In this document: positions 1 through 7,115 of the stretch, piece by piece | Layout of the letters: the number at the start of each line of letters is the position of its first letter | Position numbering within the stretch: position 1 is the first letter of the stretch | Assembly (NCBI GenBank): GCA_017464345.1 | Contig: JAFUAH010000002.1 | Coordinates: forward strand, 1-39,648 | DNA length: 39,648 nucleotides | From: Bacteroidaceae bacterium | Lineage (GTDB): Bacteria; Bacteroidota; Bacteroidia; Bacteroidales; Bacteroidaceae | Direction: 5' to 3' | Position numbers and translations under genes: made by a program | The notes under the pieces: generated by a model | Seen by the model: the letters and a program-made list of their open reading frames with translations, nothing else | The model's database searches: none | What the model was told of the DNA's origin: nothing

Positions 1-1
1 A

Positions 2-61
2 ACGGATAATCCGCCACCTGGCGAAACATCACTCTTCGACTTAGAGGAGCTTACTTTTTGA
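2..61 (+). CDS. C-terminal tail of a gene cut by the window start
   Basis: An open frame enters from the left edge and ends at TGA (59-61). Its visible 19 codons read TDNPPPGETSLFDLEELTF, a composition typical of a real acidic protein tail. The family cannot be identified from so little. It would converge with the aldo/keto reductase on the minus strand, and the hairpin at 70-99 lies between them. It could also be a chance open frame, because only 60 bases are visible. Confidence 0.45.
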   Translation, partial: TDNPPPGETSLFDLEELTF

Positions 62-99
62 AAAAAGAATCCGCAACGCCTGTTTATCGGCATTGCGGA
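57..99 (-). terminator. Rho-independent terminator of the ileS-aldo/keto reductase operon
   Basis: Arms at 70-80 and 89-99 pair over 11 bp around an 8-nt loop. On the minus strand the single imperfect position becomes a G-U pair. Reading on the minus strand, the stem is followed by a T-rich run (61-69). It sits about 60 nt past the stop codon of the aldo/keto reductase and is the only clear terminator for that operon. Confidence 0.75.
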
Positions 100-160
100 C
101 GGATATTTGATGCTGTTTCAAGTTTTAGCGGACAGCAATATTTTTTTATACTTGTATTAA

Positions 161-1096
161 TCAGAGGACATGCAGATTCTTCTGCAACTGCTCAGGGCTA
201 CTGGCACCGACGAGCACGCTGGTAACACCAGGCTGGCGCAGAATCCATGACAAGGCGTATTCCGACAGCGGGCGGCCTTCTGCCTGCGCTTCAGAATTGT
301 ATTGCTGTATGCGAGACATAACTTTGTCTGTAAGCATTTCTGAGCGAAGGAATTTACCCTTCGACATACGCGACCCTTCAGGAATGCCGTATAGATAACG
401 GTCGGTGAGCAGCCCTTGGGCCAGAGGAGAGAAGGAGATGAAGCCTACGCCCTCGGCACAACAGAGGTCGAGGATGCCTTCTTCTATGGGGGTACGGTCG
501 AGCAGATTGATACGCCCCTGATAAATGAGACAGGGCACATCGCGCTCACGCAAATACCGAAAGGCGAAGCGCGTAGCCTCCAGGGGCCAACGAGAGATGC
601 CTACGTAGAAGGCCTTGCCCGAGCGCACAATGTCCACCAAGGCTTGCAGAGTCTCCTCCAACGGGGTGTTGGGGTCGTAGCGATGGCTGTAGAAGAGGTC
701 CACATAGTCCAGTCTCATGCGACGGAGCGACTGGTCGAGCGAAGCCATTAGGTATTTACGGCTCCCCCAGTTGCCATAGGGGCCAGGCCACATGTTGTAG
801 CCGGCCTTGGTGGCGATGAACATCTCGTCGCGATAGGGGCGGAAGTCGTCGTCCATGAGCCGGCCGAAGGTCTCTTCGGCACTGCCATACGGAGGACCAT
901 AGTTGTTGGCCAGATCGAAATGCGTGATGCCATGCTCGAAAGCATAGCGCATAATCTCCCGACTGCGACTATAATCGTCCTCTGCACCGAAGTTGTGCCA
1001 GAAGCCCAATGAGACCTTGGGAAGTAAGACACCTGAGCGTCCGCATCGCTCGTACTGCATCACATCATAACGATTAGTGGCTGCTATCCAATTCAT
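161..1096 (-). CDS. Aldo/keto reductase, YghZ/Gpr (L-glyceraldehyde 3-phosphate reductase) type
   Basis: Cytosolic NADPH-dependent aldo/keto reductase. Members of this Kv-beta-like family (E. coli YghZ) reduce L-glyceraldehyde 3-phosphate and other aldehydes such as methylglyoxal. The catalytic tetrad is visible: D61 and Y66 in HFDLANNYG, K97 in ATKAGY and H138 in FYSHR. The WPGPYG and SRKYL stretches are typical of YghZ. The start at 1096 is chosen because MNWIAATNRYDVMQYERCG aligns with the YghZ N-terminus; an internal Met at residue 13 is less likely. At 311 residues it lacks about 35 C-terminal residues compared with E. coli YghZ (about 346), ending just after the NADP-binding VLVGASSPEQL segment. 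The start codon lies inside a short AT-rich repeat (1091-1125). It is the last gene of the ileS operon, 44 nt after the small ORF. Confidence 0.88.
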   Translation of the reverse strand: MNWIAATNRYDVMQYERCGRSGVLLPKVSLGFWHNFGAEDDYSRSREIMRYAFEHGITHFDLANNYGPPYGSAEETFGRLMDDDFRPYRDEMFIATKAGYNMWPGPYGNWGSRKYLMASLDQSLRRMRLDYVDLFYSHRYDPNTPLEETLQALVDIVRSGKAFYVGISRWPLEATRFAFRYLRERDVPCLIYQGRINLLDRTPIEEGILDLCCAEGVGFISFSPLAQGLLTDRYLYGIPEGSRMSKGKFLRSEMLTDKVMSRIQQYNSEAQAEGRPLSEYALSWILRQPGVTSVLVGASSPEQLQKNLHVL

Positions 1097-1125
1097 AATT
1101 TATATTTCATAATTCTTCACAAGCG
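1091..1125. repeat. AT-rich degenerate repeat spanning the aldo/keto reductase start
   Basis: Two near-copies of TTCATAATT separated by TATA-rich sequence, followed by TTCTTCAC. The unit resembles the TTCTTCACTC and TTCATTCTT units found inside ileS and hisS. The ATG of the reductase is within the first copy. It is short, so chance similarity is possible. Confidence 0.35.
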
Positions 1126-1140
1126 AAGTGGCTAAGCCAA

Positions 1141-1308
1141 TCACACTATACACCATTCGCCCCCGACCCATTCCACGGACGCTTCTTCTCCCTGAAGTGG
1201 ATGATGCGAGACGTAGCTTCCCCATTCGTCCAACTCCACTACAACCATGTCTTCCCGGTGTCCGTCGGGAAAGGTCACGTGGTGATAACCTTGCTTCCGT
1301 GTCTTCAT
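1141..1308 (-). CDS. Small conserved-looking protein of 55 residues
   Basis: This ORF begins at ATG 1308-1306, overlapping the TGA of the DUF4296 gene as ATGA, and ends at TGA 1143-1141. It starts MKTRKQGYHHVTFPDG and continues with an acidic, tryptophan-containing segment (VVVELDEWG, then HHPLQGEEASVEWVGGEW). There is no signal peptide or membrane segment. The ATGA overlap is the same start-stop coupling used elsewhere in this window and argues strongly that it is translated. Its length fills most of the otherwise empty 208-nt gap before the aldo/keto reductase. The function is unknown. The alternating hydrophobic pattern suggests a small beta-strand protein, which is inference only. Confidence 0.72.
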   Translation of the reverse strand: MKTRKQGYHHVTFPDGHREDMVVVELDEWGSYVSHHPLQGEEASVEWVGGEWCIV

Positions 1309-2348
1309 CGGGCTATTTTCTTTCTCTTGACCACTCCCGGTCCGCCCTGGGCCGGCAAAACGACATTGCGCTTGCCCACGACGTTTATCTTATGGTCTAC
1401 ATGCTGACTGTTGCGGAAGTCTTGGGGCGAAATACGTTCGCCTGACACTGGTTGAACGGCATGGGCAAGTGTATCAGTGGCCAGACTATCTGCTTCCCCC
1501 GCCTGTAGGGTATCCGCAGGCAACGATGCCATGGTATGGTAGCGCAGAAGGACGGGCTTACGTATCATCCACATACGAAAAGCATCGTCGGCCTCCTCAT
1601 CAAAGGAATAGTAGAATGTGCAAGAAAGCGACTTCACAGGCTGCCCGGCAAGAACCCTGTTCTCAGGAATGTTCAGTATCACATCATAATCACTCGAGAC
1701 CATGGAACTGGTGCCCACGACAGAATCATTCTCATACTTCACCTGAAAGAGAATGAAACCTTCACGCTGACGATCCTGCGTCACAAAGATATTGGAGAAG
1801 CGCAACATGAAGTAGTCGCCCAGATGGAAGGAAGAATCTGCTGGTATGATGAGGGTATAGAGGTTCTCTTCCCGATTGCCATGCAGGAAAAAGACGTCGC
1901 GCCCCTGCCAGATGTTGGCCGTGTCGCCCTCCGCCGTGAAGCGGGCGAACTTGTCCTCTTCTGGGATATTTAGCCCGGCCTCGCGCGACTCCCGTTCCAG
2001 ACGGGCATCTATGCGGCCATACATGTCCCTCAGATAGGAGGCATGACCAGAGTACCACACCATGGAGGTGTCGAACTCCGCCTCAGTAACATGGTGCTTC
2101 TCAAATACCTTCTGGACGTAAAGATAACGATTCTGCGCTACATTGCCCCCACCCGACTCTGCCATGCCCTGTGCCAAGTGATAATCGTAGAGAATGGCCT
2201 CCATCTTACCTTCCGAGATGACGTAGGAGGGCAAATCGACAGAACAAGAGGAAAGCAAGAGAAGCCCTACCCCCAGTCCACACCCGAGGACGGGATGCAT
2301 ATAGTTCCGGAAGCTTGCGACTACATTCCTTACTATCCTATATTCCAT
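1305..2348 (-). CDS. DUF4296-type lipoprotein
   Basis: Predicted lipoprotein of unknown function. The N-terminus has a hydrophobic stretch ending in a lipobox (LLLLSSC, Cys35). The next 100 residues (ISEGKMEAILYDYHLAQGMAE, then YLYVQKVFEKHHVTEAEFDTSMVWYS) match the alpha-helical DUF4296 pattern known from Bacteroidetes. The rest, with VFFLHGNREENLYTLIIPAD and beta-rich sequence, is less recognisable. The start at 2348 gives a long n-region; the internal Met17 (2300) would give a more usual 18-residue signal peptide. The gene lies 65 nt after lspA, whose product would process it, and overlaps the next small ORF by ATGA. The C-terminal tail is basic (KRKKIAR). Confidence 0.75.
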   Translation of the reverse strand: MEYRIVRNVVASFRNYMHPVLGCGLGVGLLLLSSCSVDLPSYVISEGKMEAILYDYHLAQGMAESGGGNVAQNRYLYVQKVFEKHHVTEAEFDTSMVWYSGHASYLRDMYGRIDARLERESREAGLNIPEEDKFARFTAEGDTANIWQGRDVFFLHGNREENLYTLIIPADSSFHLGDYFMLRFSNIFVTQDRQREGFILFQVKYENDSVVGTSSMVSSDYDVILNIPENRVLAGQPVKSLSCTFYYSFDEEADDAFRMWMIRKPVLLRYHTMASLPADTLQAGEADSLATDTLAHAVQPVSGERISPQDFRNSQHVDHKINVVGKRNVVLPAQGGPGVVKRKKIAR

Positions 2349-2413
2349 TCTATATATATGATTATTGAGGTCGGTCTGTATATACCCCTCTCCCTCGGGA
2401 GGAGAATGGGGCC

Positions 2414-3019
2414 CTACTTGCTCAATTTATTACGATAAAACAGGAGCAGGGCAATGATGCCACAGGAGATGGCCGCATCGGCGAAGTTGAAGATGGGACT
2501 GAAGAAGATGAAGTGCTCCCCGCCCCATAAGGGCATCCACAAGGGCCAGTTCCATTCGACCAAGGGAAAATAGAACATATCCACCACCCTGCCGAGGAAG
2601 AGAGAACTATACCCCGTACCGAAGGGTACGAACTCGGCCACCATTGGTGCCGGAGGATTATTGAATATCAGTCCGTAGAAGACACAGTCGATGATGTTAC
2701 CAGCCGCACCTGCCAATACAAAGGAGAGGCACACGAGATAGCCCCAGGATATGCCGCGACGGATAGCACGGAACATATAGACACCGATAAGCACAACGAA
2801 GATGATGCGGAACGACGTCAGGAAGAACTTGTCGAAGCACTCCCAGCCAAAGGCCATGCCATTGTTTTCGGTAAAGAACAGGTAAAACCAATCCGTCACG
2901 TGTATGGACTGGTGCATATACATCCCTGTCTTCACAGCCATCTTGATGGTCTGGTCTATGGCGATGATACTCAGGATGAGCACCAAAGCCACCATCCTCT
3001 GCCGCTTTGCCTTGCTCAT
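2414..3019 (-). CDS. lspA: Lipoprotein signal peptidase (signal peptidase II)
   Basis: Inner-membrane aspartic protease that removes signal peptides from diacylglyceryl-prolipoproteins. Four hydrophobic segments are visible (about 10-30, 66-85, 92-110, 180-197). Conserved motifs are D22 in AIDQTIK, N53 in TENNGMAFG, GAAGNIID (to D111), and the catalytic pair D147 in GRVVDMF and D181 in FNFADAAIS. At 201 residues it is longer than the E. coli enzyme (164), with an extra loop of about 30 residues between VVDMFYFP and the last motif, as is usual in Bacteroidetes. The start ATG overlaps the stop of the upstream gene (TAATG), so translation is probably coupled. Confidence 0.95.
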   Translation of the reverse strand: MSKAKRQRMVALVLILSIIAIDQTIKMAVKTGMYMHQSIHVTDWFYLFFTENNGMAFGWECFDKFFLTSFRIIFVVLIGVYMFRAIRRGISWGYLVCLSFVLAGAAGNIIDCVFYGLIFNNPPAPMVAEFVPFGTGYSSLFLGRVVDMFYFPLVEWNWPLWMPLWGGEHFIFFSPIFNFADAAISCGIIALLLFYRNKLSK

Positions 3020-3396
3020 TACCGTCTGCTGTTCTTTGCTTCGATACTCAGTGTTGCATGGGGGACAGCACGCAGGCGCTCCTTGGGAATGAGTTTGCCC
3101 GTTTCCCGACAGATGCCGTACGTCTTGTTGTCGATGCGCACGAGTGCTGCCTGCAGGCCCTGTATAAACTTTTGGCTGCGAGCGGCCAGCTGTATCAGCT
3201 GTGCCTTACTCTGCGCCTCGCTGCCCTCTTCCAGGGCATGGAACGTAGGCGACGTATCATCGACCCCGTTCTCGTTGCCCTTGGACAGTTCGTCCATCAC
3301 TTTCTTATAGTCGCGTTTCGTCAGTTCCAGCTTCTCCAGAATAATCGCACGGAACTCCTCCAGTTCCTCGTCACTGTAACGTATTTTCTCTTGCAT
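3019..3396 (-). CDS. TraR/DksA-family protein with degenerate zinc finger
   Basis: This 125-residue protein has the layout of DksA: an N-terminal and central coiled-coil region (about 8-85) and a C-terminal finger region with YGICRETGKLIPKERLRAVPHAT. DksA relatives bind RNA polymerase through the secondary channel and tune transcription. Only one of the four zinc cysteines remains (in GICRETG), so the finger probably folds without zinc; this variant is usual in Bacteroidetes. Start and stop overlap its neighbours by one nucleotide each (TAATG at both ends), placing it firmly between ileS and lspA in one operon. A regulatory role is family inference. Confidence 0.85.
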   Translation of the reverse strand: MQEKIRYSDEELEEFRAIILEKLELTKRDYKKVMDELSKGNENGVDDTSPTFHALEEGSEAQSKAQLIQLAARSQKFIQGLQAALVRIDNKTYGICRETGKLIPKERLRAVPHATLSIEAKNSRR

Positions 3397-6300
3397 TATC
3401 TCTTAATATTAATGTTCACTTTATAGTCCTCAAAGTCTAGCAATGTGGGCTCCTCCACTTTGTCCACGAGTGTGAGGCTGTTGGCCAGCACCTGTGCAGC
3501 AATGTAGTCGCCGAACTGAGCAACGGCCTTGTCGGTCTGTCCGTTGTGCTCCAACTGGATGTCGATGCGGTCAGTAATCTCGAAGCCACTCTCCTTGCGC
3601 AAATTCTGGATGCGCTTCACCAGCTCGCGTGCCACGCCCTCGTTCTTCAGGTCGTCGGTGACAGTGATGTCCAGTGCCACGGTCAGTGCGCCGTCGTTGG
3701 CTACGGTCCATCCAGGTATATCCTCGCTGTATATCTCGATGTCCTCGGCCTCCACCAATGCGGTCTCACCAGTCTCCAGACTCAGCTGGATGCTGCCCTG
3801 GGCTTCCAATTCCTTTATCTGCTCCTGGCTCATGGCCAGCACAGCGGCATTTACGCTCTTCATTAGCTTACCGAACTTCTTGCCCATAGTGCGAAAGTTG
3901 CACTTCACCTTCTTCACCAGTATGCCATCACCCTCCACAAAGTCGAGTCCCTTTACGTTCACTTCGTCCAGGATAAGTTGCTTCATGGCCTCGATGCGCT
4001 GTTGCTGGTCAGTATCGATGGCTGGGATGGCTATCTTTTGCAAAGGCTGACGCACAATAATCTGCTCTTTCTTGCGGAGCGAGAGCACCATGGAGGTAAT
4101 GCGCTGTGCCAATTCCATGCGCGTCTCCTGTTCTTTGTCTATCTTGCTGTCGTCTGCTACGGGGAAGTGGCTCAGATGTACGCTCTGTGTATCACGCCCG
4201 CTGGCTTCCGTCAGGTCACGATAGAGGCGGTCGGCATAATAGGGAGCTATGGGGGCCATCAGTTTGGCCACGGTCTCCAGACAGGTGTAGAGGGTCTGGT
4301 AGGCCGAAAGTTTATCAATACTCATGGCCGAACCCCAGAAACGCTTACGCGAGAGGCGGACAAACCAGTTCGAGACATTATCAACCACGAACGACTGAAT
4401 CAGTCGGCCAGCACGTGTGGGCTCGTATTCCTCGTAGCAGTCGGTCACCTCACGGATGAGGGAGTTCAGTTCCGAGAGTATCCAGCGGTCCATCTCCGGA
4501 CGCTGTGCCATGGGCACGTCGGCTTCCTCATAGTGCCATCCGTCCACGTTGGCATACATCGTTAGGAACGAATAAGTCTGGAACAACTTGCCAAAGAACG
4601 AACGGGTAACTTCCCGTACACCCTCTTCATCAAACTTCAGGTTGTCCCAAGGCTGGGAGTTGGTAATCATGTACCAGCGCACGGCATCCGAACCATAGTT
4701 CTCAATAGCCTTGAACGGGTCTACGGCGTTGCCCAGGCGCTTGGACATCTTCAGCCCGTTCTTGTCCAGCACGAGACCATTGGAGATAACGGTCTTGTAG
4801 GCCACGGAGTCGAACACCATCGTAGCAATGGCATGGAGCGTGAAGAACCAGCCGCGCGTCTGATCAACACCTTCGGCGATGAAGTCGGCAGGGAAAGCCT
4901 GCGGCAATAGTGAAGAGTGAAGAGTGAAGAGTGAAGAATCAGAAATACCATCAGACTGAAGTGTATCCTCTAAATTGTTACTTTTATTCTTCACTCTTAG
5001 TTCTTCACTCTCCACTCCCTCAAAGGGAAAATGCACCTGTGCATACGGCATGGCGCCCGAGTCGAACCACACGTCTATGAGGTCCAGTTCGCGCTTCAGC
5101 ACGGCACCGCTCTCGCCCACGAGCCATATCTGATCGACATAGGGGCGATGGAGGTCTATGCGGTCGTAGTTTTCCTGCGACATGTCGCCGGGCACGAAGC
5201 CACGCTCCTTCAGCGGATTGCTGGGCATGATGCCAGCCACGACGGCCTTTTCTATCTCCATGTACAGTTCCTCCACGGAGCCGATACAGATTTCTTCCTT
5301 CGTTTCGCGGTTACGCCAGATGGGCAAGGGCGTACCCCAATAGCGCGAACGGGAGAGGTTCCAGTCGTTCAGGTTCTCCAGCCACTTGCCGAAGCGTCCC
5401 GTCCCTGTTGATTCTGGTTTCCAGTTGATGGTCTTGTTGAGTTCCATCATGCGCTCCTTGGCAGCCGTTGAGCGGATGAACCATGAGTCGAGTGGATAGT
5501 ACAGGACAGGCTTGTCGGTGCGCCAGCAGTGGGGATAATTATGCACGTGCTTCTCTATCTTGAAGGCCGAACCCTCCTGCTTCATCTCCATGCAAAGGAC
5601 GATGTTCAGGTCTTCGGTCTTCGCAAGAGCCTTCTCGTCCAGTCCGGCATACTTGGGATCGTAAGCGTTCTTCACATAGTCGCCAGCGTGGTGCCAGTAG
5701 CTGTCGCGCACGCAGAGGCCGACGAAGGCCTCGTCCATGTCCTCACGGAGGAAGTACTTGCCCGTAAAATCGACCATGGGGCGCGTGTCGCCTGCCTTGT
5801 CTATCACGTAAAGACTGGGGATACCGGCATCCTTGGCCACCTTGGCATCGTCGGCACCGAACGTGGGTGCTATGTGCACAATGCCCGTACCGTCCTCGGT
5901 GGTAACGTAGTCACCGGGAATGACGCGGAAGGCCTCCTGTTCCTTATTGACCACCTGACCGTTCTCCAGAGCACAGGGCTTCACCCAGGGGAAGAGCTGT
6001 TCGTAGTGAAGGCCTACTAAGTCAGTCCCCTTGCAACGGCCCAACACCTCATACTCACCTTCTTTGAAATAGGCAACAAGACGGCTCTCTGCCATAACAT
6101 AGATGGCTTCTTCCTTAGAATAGGGGTTCTGGCCCTTCACGGCCACATAGTCTATCTTCGGCCCTACGCACAAAGCTGTATTCGAGGGCAGCGTCCAGGG
6201 TGTGGTGGTCCAAGCCAGGATGTAGACCGGAAGACCTAGACTCTCTAGATTATCTAGTCTATCTAGTCTATCCAGCACCCGGAACTGTGCCGTCACGGTC

Positions 6301-6923
6301 GTATCCTTCACGTCGCGGTAACATCCAGGCTGATTCAGTTCGTGGCTGGAGAGGCCCGTACCTGCAGCGGGCGAGTAGGGCTGGATGGTGTAGCCCTTAT
6401 AGAGTAGGCCCTTCTGGTAGAGTTGCTTTAGGAGCCACCAGAGGCTCTCGATGTACTTGTTGTCATAGGTGATGTAGGGATGTTCCATATCCACCCAGTA
6501 GCCCATGCGGTGACTCAAGTCTTCCCACTCGCTGGTGAACATCATCACGTTCTGGCGACACTTCAGGTTATAGTCCTCGATGCTGATGGTACGACCGATG
6601 TCCTCCTTGGTGATGCCGAGTTCCTTCTCCACACCCAGTTCCACGGGTAGGCCGTGGGTGTCCCATCCGGCCTTGCGGTTCACCTGGTAACCCTTCATGG
6701 TCTTGAAGCGACAGAAGGTGTCCTTGATGCTTCGGGCCAGCACATGATGGATGCCTGGGTGACCGTTGGCCGACGGGGGGCCTTCGAAGAAGACGAACGA
6801 GGGACAGCCCTCGCGTTCCGATATGCTACGGTGGAAGAGGTCTTCCTCGTCCCACTGACTGAGCACCTCCTTGTTCACCTCCGAGAGGTTGAGGCGTGTA
6901 CGCTCTGCGAATTTCTTTGTCAT
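3396..6923 (-). CDS. ileS: Isoleucyl-tRNA synthetase
   Basis: Class Ia enzyme that charges tRNA-Ile in the cytosol. The HIGH-type motif lies in GHPGIHH (residues 54-60), the WTTTPWTLPSN editing-domain motif is just after residue 235, FIAEGVDQTRGW is near 680, and KMSKR is at 725-729. The C-terminal anticodon-binding region ends VNINIKR. At 1175 residues it is slightly longer than usual. Two extra low-complexity segments explain this: residues about 217-231 (DRLDRLDNLESLG) at the start of the editing domain, and residues about 634-672 (containing SSLFTLHSSLL) just before FPADFIAEGVDQTRGW. Both are encoded by degenerate DNA repeats and stay in frame. The start at 6923 is about 60 nt below a clear promoter at 6983-7013. 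It is the first gene of the operon. Confidence 0.97.
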   Translation of the reverse strand: MTKKFAERTRLNLSEVNKEVLSQWDEEDLFHRSISEREGCPSFVFFEGPPSANGHPGIHHVLARSIKDTFCRFKTMKGYQVNRKAGWDTHGLPVELGVEKELGITKEDIGRTISIEDYNLKCRQNVMMFTSEWEDLSHRMGYWVDMEHPYITYDNKYIESLWWLLKQLYQKGLLYKGYTIQPYSPAAGTGLSSHELNQPGCYRDVKDTTVTAQFRVLDRLDRLDNLESLGLPVYILAWTTTPWTLPSNTALCVGPKIDYVAVKGQNPYSKEEAIYVMAESRLVAYFKEGEYEVLGRCKGTDLVGLHYEQLFPWVKPCALENGQVVNKEQEAFRVIPGDYVTTEDGTGIVHIAPTFGADDAKVAKDAGIPSLYVIDKAGDTRPMVDFTGKYFLREDMDEAFVGLCVRDSYWHHAGDYVKNAYDPKYAGLDEKALAKTEDLNIVLCMEMKQEGSAFKIEKHVHNYPHCWRTDKPVLYYPLDSWFIRSTAAKERMMELNKTINWKPESTGTGRFGKWLENLNDWNLSRSRYWGTPLPIWRNRETKEEICIGSVEELYMEIEKAVVAGIMPSNPLKERGFVPGDMSQENYDRIDLHRPYVDQIWLVGESGAVLKRELDLIDVWFDSGAMPYAQVHFPFEGVESEELRVKNKSNNLEDTLQSDGISDSSLFTLHSSLLPQAFPADFIAEGVDQTRGWFFTLHAIATMVFDSVAYKTVISNGLVLDKNGLKMSKRLGNAVDPFKAIENYGSDAVRWYMITNSQPWDNLKFDEEGVREVTRSFFGKLFQTYSFLTMYANVDGWHYEEADVPMAQRPEMDRWILSELNSLIREVTDCYEEYEPTRAGRLIQSFVVDNVSNWFVRLSRKRFWGSAMSIDKLSAYQTLYTCLETVAKLMAPIAPYYADRLYRDLTEASGRDTQSVHLSHFPVADDSKIDKEQETRMELAQRITSMVLSLRKKEQIIVRQPLQKIAIPAIDTDQQQRIEAMKQLILDEVNVKGLDFVEGDGILVKKVKCNFRTMGKKFGKLMKSVNAAVLAMSQEQIKELEAQGSIQLSLETGETALVEAEDIEIYSEDIPGWTVANDGALTVALDITVTDDLKNEGVARELVKRIQNLRKESGFEITDRIDIQLEHNGQTDKAVAQFGDYIAAQVLANSLTLVDKVEEPTLLDFEDYKVNINIKR
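4909..5016. repeat. In-frame inverted/tandem repeat insertion in ileS
   Basis: The left part (4909-4938) is four tandem copies of a GTGAAGA-type 8-nt unit. The right part (4987-5016) carries the complementary units TTCTTCACTCTTAG and TTCTTCACTC. The two parts can pair imperfectly over about 28 bp around a 48-nt middle. The block encodes about 36 residues of IleS (roughly 636-672) that are not expected in the family at this place. The reading frame is kept. Confidence 0.75.
6232..6275. repeat. In-frame 9-nt tandem repeat in ileS editing-domain entry
   Basis: On the minus strand, four degenerate copies of GATAGACTA lie in a row, with a palindromic centre CTAGATAATCTAG. They encode DRLDRLDNLESLG, replacing the linker that normally precedes the AWTTTPWTLPSN motif. 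The length is close to that of the normal linker, so the repeat may have replaced rather than extended it. Confidence 0.65.
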
Positions 6924-6980
6924 ATTGTGTTGTTTCGTTTTTTACTATACTATTATAAATTAATTACTACGTAATTGGCG

Positions 6981-7035
6981 TGCAAAGATACAAAATATCC
7001 GCGTAACGGCCAACGCCATACGCGGATATTTTGCA
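6981..7035. repeat. 55-bp palindromic promoter element, copy 1
   Basis: Perfect 15-bp inverted arms (6991-7005 and 7019-7033) surround a 13-nt loop and are flanked by TGCAAAGATA and TGCA. A second copy at 10444-10498 is identical except for one base in the loop. On the minus strand the element contains a full promoter aimed at ileS. The rest of the gap up to the next stop codon (7036-7115) shows nothing recognisable apart from weak dyad symmetry near 7085-7120. Confidence 0.8.
6983..7013 (-). promoter_or_regulatory. Promoter of the ileS operon
   Basis: On the minus strand: TTGG (7013-7010), 19 nt, then TATCTTTG (6990-6983), matching the Bacteroidetes sigma-ABfr pattern (TTTG or TTG, 19-21 nt, TAnnTTTG). 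The -33 box is in the loop and the spacer is one arm of the palindrome, so hairpin extrusion or a bound protein could affect promoter use. Confidence 0.7.
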
Positions 7036-7115
7036 TCCCTGCACGTATGCAAGTCACTATTTATTTCGCAATTCGCCAATTATGCGATGGGGCACAGTTG
7101 CTCCCTCCGCATCGT

